A stretch of 44,085 bases of DNA from Suillus spraguei. Its lineage: Eukaryota > Basidiomycota > Agaricomycetes > Boletales > Suillaceae. The stretch covers positions 1 to 44,085 of the forward strand of contig JABCPU010000515.1 in assembly GCA_016800925.1 (NCBI GenBank), given 5' to 3'. Below are positions 24,304 to 34,039 of the stretch, piece after piece (the stretch's first letter is position 1; each line of letters opens with the position of its first letter). The notes under the pieces are model-generated. The model was not told where the DNA came from, searched no databases, and worked only from the letters and a program-made list of their open reading frames with translations. The position numbers and the translations under genes are program-made.

Positions 24304-25172
24304 TGTCATATACTGTACATTCAGGTCCAGATCTGATCTGATCCATGGACATCCAGACACCCAATCTATACAGACCACCCATCCAATCCAGTTCACCTAT
24401 ATCCACCCATCCACTCTGATCCATATCCATATCCGACCCAATCCATCTGTCTGATCCGTGTCCATATCTGATCCAAGTCCATATCCTATCTGTGTCCATA
24501 TCCAATCCATGCTTGTATCCGAAACTATTCCCACGCACCTGCGCATTACTCCTTTTAGGTTATACCTGTGTCCGGCTTTTGGTTATCTCTGCACCTCTGG
24601 CTTTTGGTTATCTCGACTTCTGTCTTGATAAGATATTTTGTACAAGTCTTATTTCCGAGTTCATAGCCTTGTGTTCTGTTGTACTTACTAATGTGTTACA
24701 CATGCCTCAGACATAGCCTCGGACTATCCTTACTTGCCTTCTGGCATGCTACCTACAGTATATAAACTTGTAGTACAACTCCTGCAGACCTCAGTCTGAT
24801 CATTGCTGTCCTACTTCTGTATATTCCTCTGACTTCTGTATCTTGTTACCATGTCTATATAAATCCGTTTCCATTCTTGCACTTGGGCTCTGGCCCTTGT
24901 AAAGCTTCTGACTCAGACCTATGGGATCATTCCCTAGGCCGGAGCTTTGATCCTATGTCCTATATCCTTTTTGGACTTGGTCCGTCTCCTGTCTATCATC
25001 TGTTTCACCTCCGACTCTACCCTTGGTAGTCTTATCCTGTCTGTTTCTATTCCGGACAAGGTCCAGAGTAGTCTATACTATCTCTACACCATATCTGGAC
25101 CTACTCCTCTCTAGTAGTCAACACCTCCCCTAAGATCCATAGAGCTATGCTCATCCAATCATCCAATAATCC
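24304..25172 (+). repeat. LTR of family B (copy B3), 3'-truncated
   Basis: It starts TGTCATATACTG and follows B2 closely, including CAGTATATAAACTTGTAG (about 24757-24774) and the segment around CTAGGCCGGAGCTTTG. It stops at about 25172, where B2 would continue with GCTCCTCCTCTGC; here the sequence changes to TGTCACGAATTCC. The 3' part is missing and was not found elsewhere in the window. No target duplication can be checked. Confidence 0.82.
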
Positions 25173-25340
25173 TGTCACGAATTCCAAATACAAATCATTA
25201 CTCTTTTCTCAATTTCCCTAAAGTGTCTAAACCCAGTGCTAAGACAAACCCAAATCCTATTGAAATTCCCATATCTGCTTCTATAACCGAACTTCCTGAT
25301 GAAGAGGAAGAGATCTTTTATGATGCTATTGGATAAGAGA
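25173..25340 (-). repeat. Left arm of a 168-bp inverted repeat bounding a gypsy mosaic
   Basis: TGTCACGAATTCC...GGATAAGA is the reverse complement of 28971-29138 with few changes. Read on the plus strand it contains an open stretch with TELPDEEEEIFYDAIG, so it is probably a piece of gypsy coding sequence. A third copy of most of it lies at about 26095-26213 in the same orientation as the right arm. Confidence 0.75.
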
Positions 25341-25647
25341 TGCAGAAAAGAAGCGAAACACCTGGTGGACTCCCAAGTCTAACAGTGGAGTTCCTTCTTC
25401 ATCAAGGGCTGGACCCAGTAACAGTGACGCTATGGATGTCGACTCTGGAAGGCAAAAGAATGCCCCCAAACCGCAAGGAAAGCCTGGTGCTTTCAAATGT
25501 TACAGATGTGGTGGAGAAGGCCATATGGCTAGGAACTGTAAAGAAGCGCCGAAACCAGCGCAAGTGAAGGCATCGTCTGCCGAAGAAGAAACCGCGCCTA
25601 AATGGTTCAAGGACTGGTTATCCTCCAAAGAAGGCAAGGGTTTTTAG
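25339..25647 (+). pseudogene. Gypsy gag C-terminus with CCHC zinc knuckle
   Basis: The plus-strand frame runs DAEKKRNTWWTPKSNSG, SNSDAMDVDSGRQ, then the zinc knuckle CYRCGGEGHMARNC (C-x2-C-x4-H-x4-C) and WFKDWLSSKEGKGF before the stop. The MDVD motif followed by a CCHC knuckle is the usual end of gag in fungal Ty3/gypsy elements; it binds the RNA genome during packaging. The capsid part of gag is not upstream but lies on the other strand at 26690-27116, so the element has been rearranged. Confidence 0.75.
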
Positions 25648-25712
25648 TTAAGTATAGAGCCTTGAATTCTTTTTGGTTTTAGCCACCGTGGGATTCTTTT
25701 TATGAAACTCCG

Positions 25713-25803
25713 CTATAAGAATTGGGAATTCTTAACGTTTTCTTCTGGTTCCCATGTCGATTCTTCTATCGGATATCCTTCCCATTTTACCCTTCTAGAA
25801 TAT
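25713..25803 (-). pseudogene. Gypsy integrase chromodomain fragment
   Basis: The minus strand reads SRRVKWEGYPIEESTWEPEE and then NVKNSQFL before the stop. This is the second half of a chromodomain (VKWxGY...STWEP) as found at the C-terminus of chromovirus integrases, which can direct integration to modified chromatin. The first half is replaced by the edge of LTR C1. Confidence 0.78.
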
Positions 25804-25816
25804 GATGTCATAACAA

Positions 25817-26068
25817 TGTCACAACTATCACATCGTACGATTCTCATTTCTATTTTATGATTGGCTAGTAGTTTCAAACTCAGTTTATATCTCAGTTTCA
25901 ATATGTGTATATAGTTAGCTAGTTTCGTTGTAGTAGTTCTTTAGTTCAAACCTCTTGTATCTACAATTGTAGCAATCCAAGACATCCTTGCTCCTCTCTC
26001 TCTTTGTGATAACCTTAGTTTGAGTCCTAGTCTCTGCCCTTGTGTTAATTCATTTGTGGGTTGTGACA
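25817..26068 (+). repeat. LTR of family C (copy C1)
   Basis: 252 bp, TGTCACAACTATC...GGGTTGTGACA. It has the same length and nearly the same sequence as 28664-28915 in inverse orientation. The ends form short inverted repeats (TGTCACAAC/GTTGTGACA). Flanks (CATAACAA left, TTTCTAAG right) show no target duplication. TATATAG occurs at about 25912. Confidence 0.82.
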
Positions 26069-26069
26069 T

Positions 26070-26213
26070 TTCTAAGATCACGTGATACTATCTTATCTTA
26101 TCTTATCTGATAGCATCATAAAAGATCTCTTCCTCTTCATCAGGAAGTTCAGTTATAGAAGCAGATATGGGAATTTCAATAGGATTTGGGTTTGTCTTAG
26201 CACTGGGTTTAGA
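26070..26213 (+). repeat. Third copy of the mosaic's arm sequence
   Basis: TTCTAAGATCACGTGATACT followed by three TTATC units and the AAAGATCTCTTCCTC segment. It matches 28942-29085 in the same orientation, and 25200-25340 in inverse orientation. The homology ends at about 26213, where protease codons begin. Confidence 0.75.
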
Positions 26214-26595
26214 TGCAGAGGTAACGGAAGTGTATATACAATCCAAATCAGAGCATTTTTATATTCCGATTACACTGAAAGGAAAGAACAGACAAGCAGA
26301 CGTAAAAGCACTTGTGGATTGTGGTGCATCAACATTATTTATAAGCGAAAGATTTGTAAAGAACAATGATGTCCGGTGTCGTAAATTATTGCGTCCCATA
26401 CCAGTCAAGAACATTGATGGTTCCTTAAATGCCGCCGGAGCTATGACAAAATTCGCTGAAATAGGATTAAAGATTGGAGATCATGAAGAAGATAAAGCAG
26501 CCTTCATGGTTACAGATCTAGGAAGCGATGATGTTATTATCGGTATAGATTGGCTAAGGTATCATAATCCGGAGATTGATTGGAAAGCAGGATGA
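26214..26595 (+). pseudogene. Gypsy aspartic protease fragment
   Basis: The frame contains VTEVYIQSKSEHFYIPITL, KALVDCGASTLFISERFV (the active-site triad appears as D-C-G instead of the usual D-S/T-G), FMVTDLGSDDVIIGIDWL and HNPEIDW. This is the typical retropepsin of fungal gypsy pol. It stops right after WKAG. The protease is upstream of a gag fragment of opposite strand, so it cannot be part of a working polyprotein here. Confidence 0.75.
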
Positions 26596-26689
26596 TTTGC
26601 TCTTACATGATGCCCAGTCAAGTGTGAGACTAAAAAAGAAAAAAGACAAAAAAATAGAGAAAAATGAAAAACCCAAAAACAGGGTGACT

Positions 26690-27116
26690 TGCCAGATCTT
26701 TTAGCTTGTTTCTTAACATAAGGCTCTGCCCATTTTCTGGCATTTCCCTTAAGATAAGACAACATCAAACTGAGGTGTTGTTGTTGCATTGCATTGGGAT
26801 ATTGTGTAAGGTAGAGGGATACTTGTGCCAAGAATGTTTCAACATCGATGGAATCTTTTCCTCCAGTGAACTCTGTTGGCTTTGCAATTGTGGGAGCTCC
26901 TCCTGTTGATGTAGGTTTTGCTTCCAATTCATCAATTCTTTCCCTATATTGACGAAGTTCTTTGTGGAGTTTTTCGTTCTGATCTTGTAAGACATCGTTC
27001 ATATTCTTGAGTCTTTGAACTTGCTCTTGGACTGGAGCAATCACAACATTGATAGCATTTGCGATATACTCAGCCAAAGCTTGTTCATTGTGAATGGTAG
27101 TGGTGGGAGCAGACAT
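26690..27116 (-). pseudogene. Gypsy gag N-terminal half (capsid region)
   Basis: From ATG 27116 the minus strand encodes MSAPTTTIHNEQALAEYI, a coiled coil (LKNMNDVLQDQNEKLHKELR), then TEFTGGKDSIDVETFLAQVS and MLSYLKGNARKWAEPYV, which is the Retrotrans_gag fold of Ty3/gypsy. The frame runs on to 26562, but after about 26690 it crosses an A/T-rich stretch with no gag character. LTR C2 lies upstream in the same sense, so 28915-26690 looks like the 5' end of one family C element (LTR, leader, gag), with LTR A2 inserted in its leader. Confidence 0.78.
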
Positions 27117-27549
27117 AGTACCAGTTGTATTCTGGAACCCGATTTACTGATGTCTGTGGTTGACTAGTCTAACGGTCAACCCGAATAGGAAAGATGGTGA
27201 AAAGGAGATGGGAAAAGAAGTATGTAATGGAAAACTGAGTGGTCCCCGATATCTGATCGGATCTACCACGTACTCAGGTCCTAAAGGGTTCTTTAATCAA
27301 CCCAACTAGGCGCTTCCCTATTTACTAACTAGGAAAACTATAGTAAAGGTTTTGTGATCTTCCAAGTGGGAAAAGTTATCTCGAGGGACACGATGCTCTT
27401 TCAGCCGAAGCTTACAAGCGACCAGTCTATCTTGAACAATGAGGCAATTCCACTAAATACTCAGAAGAAGACTAGACCTTCTATTGTATGAAAAGAAACT
27501 ATCTAAAAAGGAAATTATTGTAGAGCTCAGCAGGCAGGGTCTTGGGCCA
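27117..27549 (-). other. Leader region of the family C element
   Basis: Non-coding sequence between gag and LTR C2 that is split by LTR A2 (the other part is 28318-28663). No clear tRNA primer-binding site could be named. Confidence 0.4.
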
Positions 27550-28317
27550 TGTTAAGACCGTACTCAAGGGTAGAGAGATCTGAAGGGCTTTGGCCTCAGT
27601 TCGTGCACTGTGCCCCTTTCTCGAGTAATGCCCCTTATTTCAGGGAGGAGTTATTCATCCGAAGACCTGGAAGGAGTTGCGTGACGGATCCGGGCGTCCG
27701 AAGGTATCAGATATGATACGTCCGAAGGTTATTTGGAATGTAAGGATAGAACAAAGATTAAGGCTAGCTTTGGAGCGAGTTCCTAACTAGAAACTAATGG
27801 AGGTAGACTATCCGAAGATAGAGTCGGAGATATAGACTATAGGAATCAATCCTAAGTCTCGGAAGGTGACTTAAAGTGGAAAGTGGCTTAAGTCCGGAGG
27901 AAACAGAATGAGTAGAATCTAAGATGATATTCGAACTAAGGTTCTACGGAGATTTACAAGTGGTTTATATACTGTAAGTATCTGAGACGGATAATCAACA
28001 GGTCCGGGACCGAGGGCTATGTATGAAGTGTAACGGAAGTCTATTAGTTAATGCACAGCGGATCAGTAAGCACGAATCGGAAATGAGCACAGGTAACGGA
28101 TCAGTGATGTAGGAGGGAAATATACATAGCCGGAATACCGGAAACAGGAGGAATGATGAAAGGAGATAGACGCGGATATACACAAGGGAGTTAACATGCG
28201 AGAAGTGAGCACATTCGGATGGTGGTCCGGACAGGATCTGTGGACCAGACGGATATGGAATCGATCGGATCTGATCGGATATGGTCAGATCTGAGATTAG
28301 AAGTATGGTATATGACA
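27550..28317 (-). repeat. Solo LTR of family A (copy A2)
   Basis: 768 bp, TGTTAAGACC...GTATATGACA, with a perfect 5-bp duplication GGCCA at 27545-27549 and 28318-28322. The sense strand is minus (TATATAAAC near 27965-27973). It interrupts the leader of the family C element, so it is younger than that element. Confidence 0.9.
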
Positions 28318-28663
28318 GGCCAGCACTGAGGTCACGGATCGAACACCTAATGTTGCTCGTCCACCGTCTACTAGCAGCAGCAATGTAAGGCTGGGCCTGG
28401 TAGAGGTCTACTAACTACAAAAGACTATTGGTAGAAATGCGCTCAAATGAGCAAAGGGGAGAAGAAAGATTGCGACTTTTTTAGGGTTGGGCAAGACAAA
28501 ATGTTTTGTACTGGTTTGAAAGGGCTAGTGCCTTTACAAACACGTACAGAAAATGATAAGAGACTTCTAGGAATCGTCTACAACGGTACTATTGTTGAAG
28601 AGGAGTCCAGAAGAAAAGTATGCAGCGGTATGCAAGTCGGAGTCCCCTAAAGTTCAAACCTAA

Positions 28664-28915
28664 TGTCACAACCCACAAACAAATTAATGCAAGGGCAGAG
28701 ACTAGGACTCAAACTAAGGTTATCACAAAGAGAGAGAGGAGCAAGGATGTCTTGGATTGCTACAATTGTAGATACAAGAGGTTTGAACTAAAGAACTACT
28801 ACAACGAAACTAGCTAACTATATACACATATTGAAACTGAGATATAAACTGAGTTTGAAACTACTAGCCAATCATAAAATAGAAACGAGAATCGTATGAT
28901 GTGATAGTTGTGACA
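28664..28915 (-). repeat. LTR of family C (copy C2)
   Basis: 252 bp, inverse of C1. Read on the minus strand it precedes a leader and a gag start, so it looks like a 5' LTR. Its outer flank (TTGTTATGACATC...) equals the reverse complement of the left flank of C1, so the copies share flanking DNA and are the product of duplication rather than independent insertion. Confidence 0.82.
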
Positions 28916-28970
28916 TTGTTATGACATCATATTCTAGAAGGTTCTAAGATCACGTGATACTATCTTATCT

Positions 28971-29138
28971 TATCTTATCCGATAGCATCATAAAAGATCT
29001 CTTCCTCTTCATCAGGAAGTTCGGTTATAGAAGCGGATATGGGAATTTCGATAGGATTTGGGTTTGTCTTAGCGCTGGGTTTAGACGCTTTAGGGAAATT
29101 GAGAAAAGAGTAATGATTTGTATTTGGAATTCGTGACA
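28971..29138 (+). repeat. Right arm of the inverted repeat bounding the gypsy mosaic
   Basis: Reverse complement of 25173-25340, ending AATTCGTGACA. Next to it (28942-28970) lies the TTATC repeat also seen at 26070. The right flank (CCATGG) and left flank of the other arm (AATCC) show no shared target duplication. Confidence 0.75.
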
Positions 29139-29141
29139 CCA

Positions 29142-30971
29142 TGGCTGTTGAACAGAATGCTCAGCTTGCTGGTCCTGGATGGCTTGTTAGACCAAAGCCT
29201 CACCTGGACCCTAGGCCCTAAACATGTAAGCAAGTGTTGCACAATCTAAAATACTATTGCAAGGACTTACCATTTGGATTTGACTTGTACAGCTGGCGGT
29301 GCAGGAGCAACTCAACATTCTGTGAGCACAGAGAAGAGGAAGTATCCAGCTTTCAAGCTTGCCAAATTTAAGGATGGTGTCAATGCCAACCAAAAGGTTT
29401 CTAACACCAGCATATCCACCTTAATCAGACATGTGTGGGAAGCATTGATGGGAAAACCAAAAAAACTGGTGTAAGTCTTCCTATTTTGACTTCCTTTGTT
29501 CCATAACCCATAGTGCAGCCAAGTCTTCCCGACCTTCAGAGGAAGTGGGAGTACAGAAGTGGGCGAAGAACGTCACATTTCAGTCCCAATTCCAGCCCTC
29601 TGTGCCACCAAGTACACAAAACACTGGTATGGATCAACTCATGCTTCCAAGCAAGGCTAATAGTAAATATCATCAGCGGTCTTGAACAATGATGACTCGG
29701 AGTGGACAAAAGATGTTGATGCAACTGAGGAATTTGATGATCAGATGATCAGAAATTGGGCTGGGATGGTGAGTGAATTTGCACCTTCTGGGATATACTA
29801 GAATGAAGGCAGGGAGTCGTGCATATATTACAGACTGTTGAAGATGTGTCCAGGGGAAAAAGTGCACCTTGTCCGACTCATTGGAGGAAGAAGAAGAATG
29901 TGAAGTCCAAGATGATCCAGATGCTGATGAAGATGCTGAAGTCAAGGATGTAGTCGACAACATGGATGATGATGTCAAGATGAAAGATCAGCAGCAGCCT
30001 AAGGTTGATACCAAGGTAAGGAGGTTCAGATAAGAGAACTAGTAAACTGACTTATTGCAAATCTAGGTCAACAAAAAGTTCAGCTCACAACCTCTGTATG
30101 TGGCAGAACTTACTGATACAAGAGAGCTGACAAATTCCTTTAACATATGTCAGTTGATATTGCGGAGTCAGATAAGAAGCCTGTCAAAACCAAAAGTCGT
30201 CATCACACGCCAGCCACCCGAGGAAAGTCAATCAGCCTCAAGGAAGAAAAAACAGGAATTCCCACTTGCCCAACAATGCTCAGAACTTGTCAAAATGGTG
30301 TTCTAAATTTCTTCCATCAGTTATGTACTGGATCGGAACCTCTGATTATCCTTGGACAATCCCCGACGAAGAACTTTCAGGCATCTGTGATGACATTTAT
30401 TTAGCAGTGTATCGTGAACTGGGAGCTTTGAGGTTGATGGTTACTGTTTTAATTTGGTGAGTAAAATATTATTTTGTATTCTAATCAGTAAACTACTACA
30501 CATTGGCAGGTCTGCCAATTCTCGGAGTGGATGGGGACCTTTGGTTCCACTGCCATCACTGTCCTGATGGTGTTTTTCTCTTTGCATGAATATTTCAAGA
30601 CTCCAGAGGCATGAAAGGAATATGCTGAATATCAGCTTCAGGACTCATGTTTTGTGTATGAAAATCCAGACAATGAAGACTCGCCTGGAGCCTTTCTGTC
30701 TGAATTCATCTTGCATGTTTTTGCCGCCCACCTCAACGCTATCCATGGGTACAAGAAGATAGATTTGATTGACACTGGTTTATCTGGGCACCAAACCGTG
30801 CTTGCCCTGGCGACTGCAGCTGAAAGTTTTTTGCTGCTTTGCAAGACTTAATCACTTCTCATTTGCAGGCCGAGCGCGCACTTATTTTGGCTTGTGACAA
30901 TCTTATACTAATGGACGACACTCCAGTCAATGGCAAGAAAAACCACAAGATTGCATTGACACTTAATCAGG
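29142..30971 (+). pseudogene. Uncharacterised fungal gene remnant, part 1
   Basis: The segment begins at ATG 29142 (MAVEQNAQLAGPGWL, stop after 26 codons). Further blocks in several frames are AGGAGATQHSVSTEKRKYP and VNANQKVSNTSISTLIRHVW (29274-29474); an acidic block around 29880-30000; VNKKFSSQPLYVAELTDTR (about 30066-30125); MYWIGTSDYPWTIPDEELS; VCQFSEWMGTFGSTAITVLM; EYAEYQLQDSCFVYENPDNE; and AFLSEFILHVFAAHLNAIHG. Together they look like one spliced gene with decay. The order WxxxxGSxAI...E..YQL..L.F.Y...FAAHL recalls an Agaricomycete family of large proteins of unknown function; this is memory, not a search. The frame reaches ALTLNQ at 30966, where LTR A3 cuts it. Confidence 0.45.
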
Positions 30972-32517
30972 TGTTAAGACCGTACTCAAAGGGTGAAAGA
31001 TCCGAAGGGCTTTGGCCTCAGTTCATGCACTGTGCCCCTTTCCCGAGTAATGCCCCTTATTTCAGGGAGTAGGTATGTGTCCGAAGATCCGGAAGGAGTT
31101 GCATGACGGATCCGGAAGTCCAAAGGTATCGGATATGATATGTCCGAAGGTTATCCAGAGTGTAGGGATGGAATGAGGATTAAGGCTAGCTTTGGAATGA
31201 GTTCCTAACTAGAAACTAACAGAGGTAGACTATCTGAAGATAGAGTCGAAGGTATAGACTAAAGGAATCAATCCCAAGTCTCGGAAGATGACTTAGAGCA
31301 GAAAGTGACTTAAGTCCGGAGGAAGCAGAATGAGCAGAATCTAAGATGATATTTGATCTAAGGTTCTATGGAGATCTACAAGTGGTTTATATACTGTAAG
31401 TATCTAGTATGGATAATCAATGAGTCCGGGACCAAGGGCTATTGTCATATACCATACTTCTAATCTCAGATCCGACCATATCTGACCCGATCCGATCGTT
31501 TCCATATCTGTCTGGTCCACAGATCCTGTCCGGACCACCCATCCAAATGTACTCACTTCTCGCACCTTAACTCCCTTGTGTATATCTGCGTCTATCTCCT
31601 TTCGTCATTCCTCCTGTTTCCGGTACTCCGGCTGTTTATATTTCTGTCCTGTGTTACTGATCTGTTTCCTGTGTTCATTTCCGATTCATGCTTACTGATC
31701 CGCTGTGCATTAACTAATAGACTTCCGTTACACTTCGTACATAGCCCTCGGTCCCGGACTTGCTGATTATCCGTCTTAGATACTTACAGTATATAAACCA
31801 CTTGTAGATCTCCGTAGAACCTTAGTTCAAATATCATCTTAGATTCTACTCATTCTGCCTCCTCCGGACTTAAGCCACTCTCCGCTTTAAGTCACCTTCC
31901 GAGACTTAGGATTGATTCCTATAGTCTATATCTCCGACTCTATCTTCAGATAGTCTACCTCCGTTAGTTTCTAGTTAGGAACTCGTTCCGAAACTAGCCT
32001 TAATCTCTGTCCTCTCCTTACGTTCCAAATAACCTTCGGACGTACCATATCCGATACCTTCGGACACCCGGATCCGTCACGCAACTCCTTCCGGGTCTTC
32101 AGACGAATAACTCCTCCCTGAAATAAAGGGGCATTACTTGAGAAAGGGGCACAGTGCATGAACTGAGGCCAAAGCCCTTCGGATCTCTCTACCCTTGAGT
32201 ACAGTCTTAACAGGCTATGTACAATGTATAATGGAAGTCTATTAGTTAATGCACAGCGGATCAGTAAGCACGAATCAGAAATGAAACACAGGTAATGGAT
32301 CAGTGACACAGGACGGAAATATACACAGCTGGGATACCGGAAACAGGAGGAATGATGAAAGGAGATAGACGCAGATATCCACAAGGGAGTTAGAGTGCGA
32401 GAAGTGGGCACATTCAGATAGGCGATCCGGACAGGATCTGTGGACCAGACGGAAATAGAATCGATCGGATCTGATTGGATATGATTGGATCTGGGATCAG
32501 AAGTATGGTATATGACA
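30972..32517 (-). repeat. Solo LTR of family A (copy A3), interrupted by copy A4
   Basis: TGTTAAGACC at 30972 and GTATATGACA ending 32517, with a 5-bp duplication TCAGG at 30967-30971 and 32518-32522. Removing it restores the host frame ALTLNQ-AMNKMSN. The LTR sequence itself is split at 31442/32213 by the inverted copy A4. The combined length without A4 is about 770 bp. Confidence 0.9.
31443..32212 (+). repeat. Solo LTR of family A (copy A4), nested in A3 in opposite orientation
   Basis: 770 bp, TGTCATATACC...CAGTCTTAACA, with a 6-bp duplication GGCTAT at 31437-31442 and 32213-32218 (the other A copies have 5 bp). The TATA box AGTATATAAACCAC lies at about 31788-31801. With A3 it forms a long hairpin-capable arrangement: A3 left part, A4 inverted, A3 right part. 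Confidence 0.9.
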
Positions 32518-32522
32518 TCAGG

Positions 32523-32760
32523 CCATGAACAAGATGAGCAATACTGGCACTGCATTTTCATCGGGCAACTGGGAGATGGACACCATTGCTTACATGGAGC
32601 GAATTAATGAATTGCCACACACACGCACCAGAGAGATTGTTATATGATCTCAACAATACATGAAGCCCATGCACCGCAGGGGTCAGGATGAGATTGAGGA
32701 CAGTGACACTCAAGTTCTCATGAATCCACGCTTACTTATCCACATCTGTAATGTTTTTTT
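32523..32760 (+). pseudogene. Uncharacterised fungal gene remnant, part 2
   Basis: This continues part 1 across the LTR: AMNKMSNTGTAFSSGNWEMD, YMERINELPHTRTREIVI, a stop, then RRGQDEIEDSDTQVLMNPRL. The residues after the LTR keep the style of the same protein (TGTAFS...NW), so the LTR landed inside an exon near the C-terminus of the coding region. Confidence 0.5.
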
Positions 32761-33157
32761 CTTTCTTACTTTTCTCAATCTGATGCTATGATATCCTACA
32801 GAACTCATGTGCTCACCTTCCTACCTTCCATCTCATCTGTTCACACAATTACCGCTCACACTATCACGCATTTTTTCGGACCTGCTTAGACTTATAAATC
32901 ACCTTGTTACCTTTTGTCCTTTGACTCAACGACCTCCTTATTTTCCCCTTAGCCTACTTTTTTTGTCTCTTGTTCCATATCTCAAATAATTGTATGCTTG
33001 GCTGCCTTTTCTGACTTATCCACCTTGAGAATCACGACCTCCTTATTTTAAGGAGGTTTTAAGGGACATTTAAGGAGACGGACCTCCTTATTCTCCTTAT
33101 TTTAAGCTTTCTTAAATCTTATTATTATGCAAATTAAGGCAGATTAAGGCAGATAAG
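32761..33157. other. Non-coding region with AAGGAG/CTCCTT palindromes
   Basis: No gene. From 33027 to 33180 the motif CCTCCTTATTTTAAGGAGG and further CTCCTTA / TAAGGAG units occur in both orientations with GATTAAGGCA repeats; this could form a stem-loop or mark the end of a small repeat element. A T-rich tract lies at 32750-32770. Confidence 0.45.
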
Positions 33158-33657
33158 TCAGGATAAGGAGAAATTAAGGAACCTGATGATGCGATGAAGC
33201 CTATTTTGCTTCACCCGTGCAATTGCCGGTGGCTTTGCAACAGTCGCGGTCTTCTTCGACTTTGTATTGGCACCAACCTGCCCTTTTGGGCGAGTCGATG
33301 CCATTGGCATTGGATCGGAAGTTACTGCAGGTGTGGAATTGTCAGCTTTTCGTTTTTGAGGATTTGTGAAGTCAGCAGGGGTTGAAGATATGATTTTGAA
33401 TGGGGTTGGTGAGGACGGTCTATTTCTTGCTGGTATTTTGAGAGTCAATGATACAGGTTCACTAGTAGGAGAGTGAACCCATTCCATCTCTTCAGCATTT
33501 TTAGGGAGCCATCAGGATTGAGTGCTGGAGCATTGAGTTGCAAAGGCATTTTGACGTGTATCACACTGGCTGCATGCAGTTGAATAATACTTTGTATTTT
33601 TGTTGAATTTTTGCCAGCTGCACGACCAAAACAGACATCAAGCTTCCTCTTTCTCAA
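33158..33657 (-). pseudogene. Basic, Pro/Lys/Thr-rich hypothetical protein fragment
   Basis: Two overlapping minus-strand frames read MRKRKLDVCFGRAAGKNSTK ... LNAPALNPDGSLK (from 33657) and AEEMEWVHSPTSEPVSLTL ... KKTATVAKPPAIARVKQNRL (to about 33200). A single A added to the A5 run at about 33501 would join them as GSLKN-AEEMEW, so one base is missing. The sequence is low in complexity and no domain is recognisable. It ends near the AAGGAG palindromes and may be the N-terminal exon of a larger lost gene. Confidence 0.4.
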
Positions 33658-33679
33658 GGTGATTATTTACTAGTACATA

Positions 33680-33892
33680 CAGTGGCTCAAAAAACTGTCC
33701 GCATGTTTTGACATTTTTCACTATCTATGATATTGTGTGAGAATGAACAAATTCCTCAAGGACATACTTATACCACATTGTAGTATGGCTTCAGGGCTTT
33801 TATTTGAGCCCTACACCGTGGGAATCGGCGGAGATATGGTGGAGATATAAGGCTTATAAAATGATGACTCATGTGGACAGTTTTTTGAGTGT
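33680..33892. repeat. Left terminal inverted repeat of the Tc1 element
   Basis: Contains CTCAAAAAACTGTCCGCATG at its outer edge (33686-33705) and its near-exact reverse complement CATGTGGACAGTTTTTTGAG at its inner edge (33870-33889). Each arm is therefore itself an inverted repeat. Confidence 0.92.
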
Positions 33893-34039
33893 ATATTAAA
33901 ACTATATAAATCATTATTTATGACACCATAAAAATCATGCCACTATTATATAAATTATAAAGTGGTGTCATTATGTTATTTTATGACTATATCTAACTAT
34001 ATAAACCAGAATATCTCATGTATCATAGTCATAATCACC

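Noticed and set aside
25173..29138. DNA transposon with 168-bp terminal inverted repeats
   Set aside because: No target duplication flanks it, a third copy of the arm lies inside, and the content is gypsy fragments, so a retroelement rearrangement fits better.
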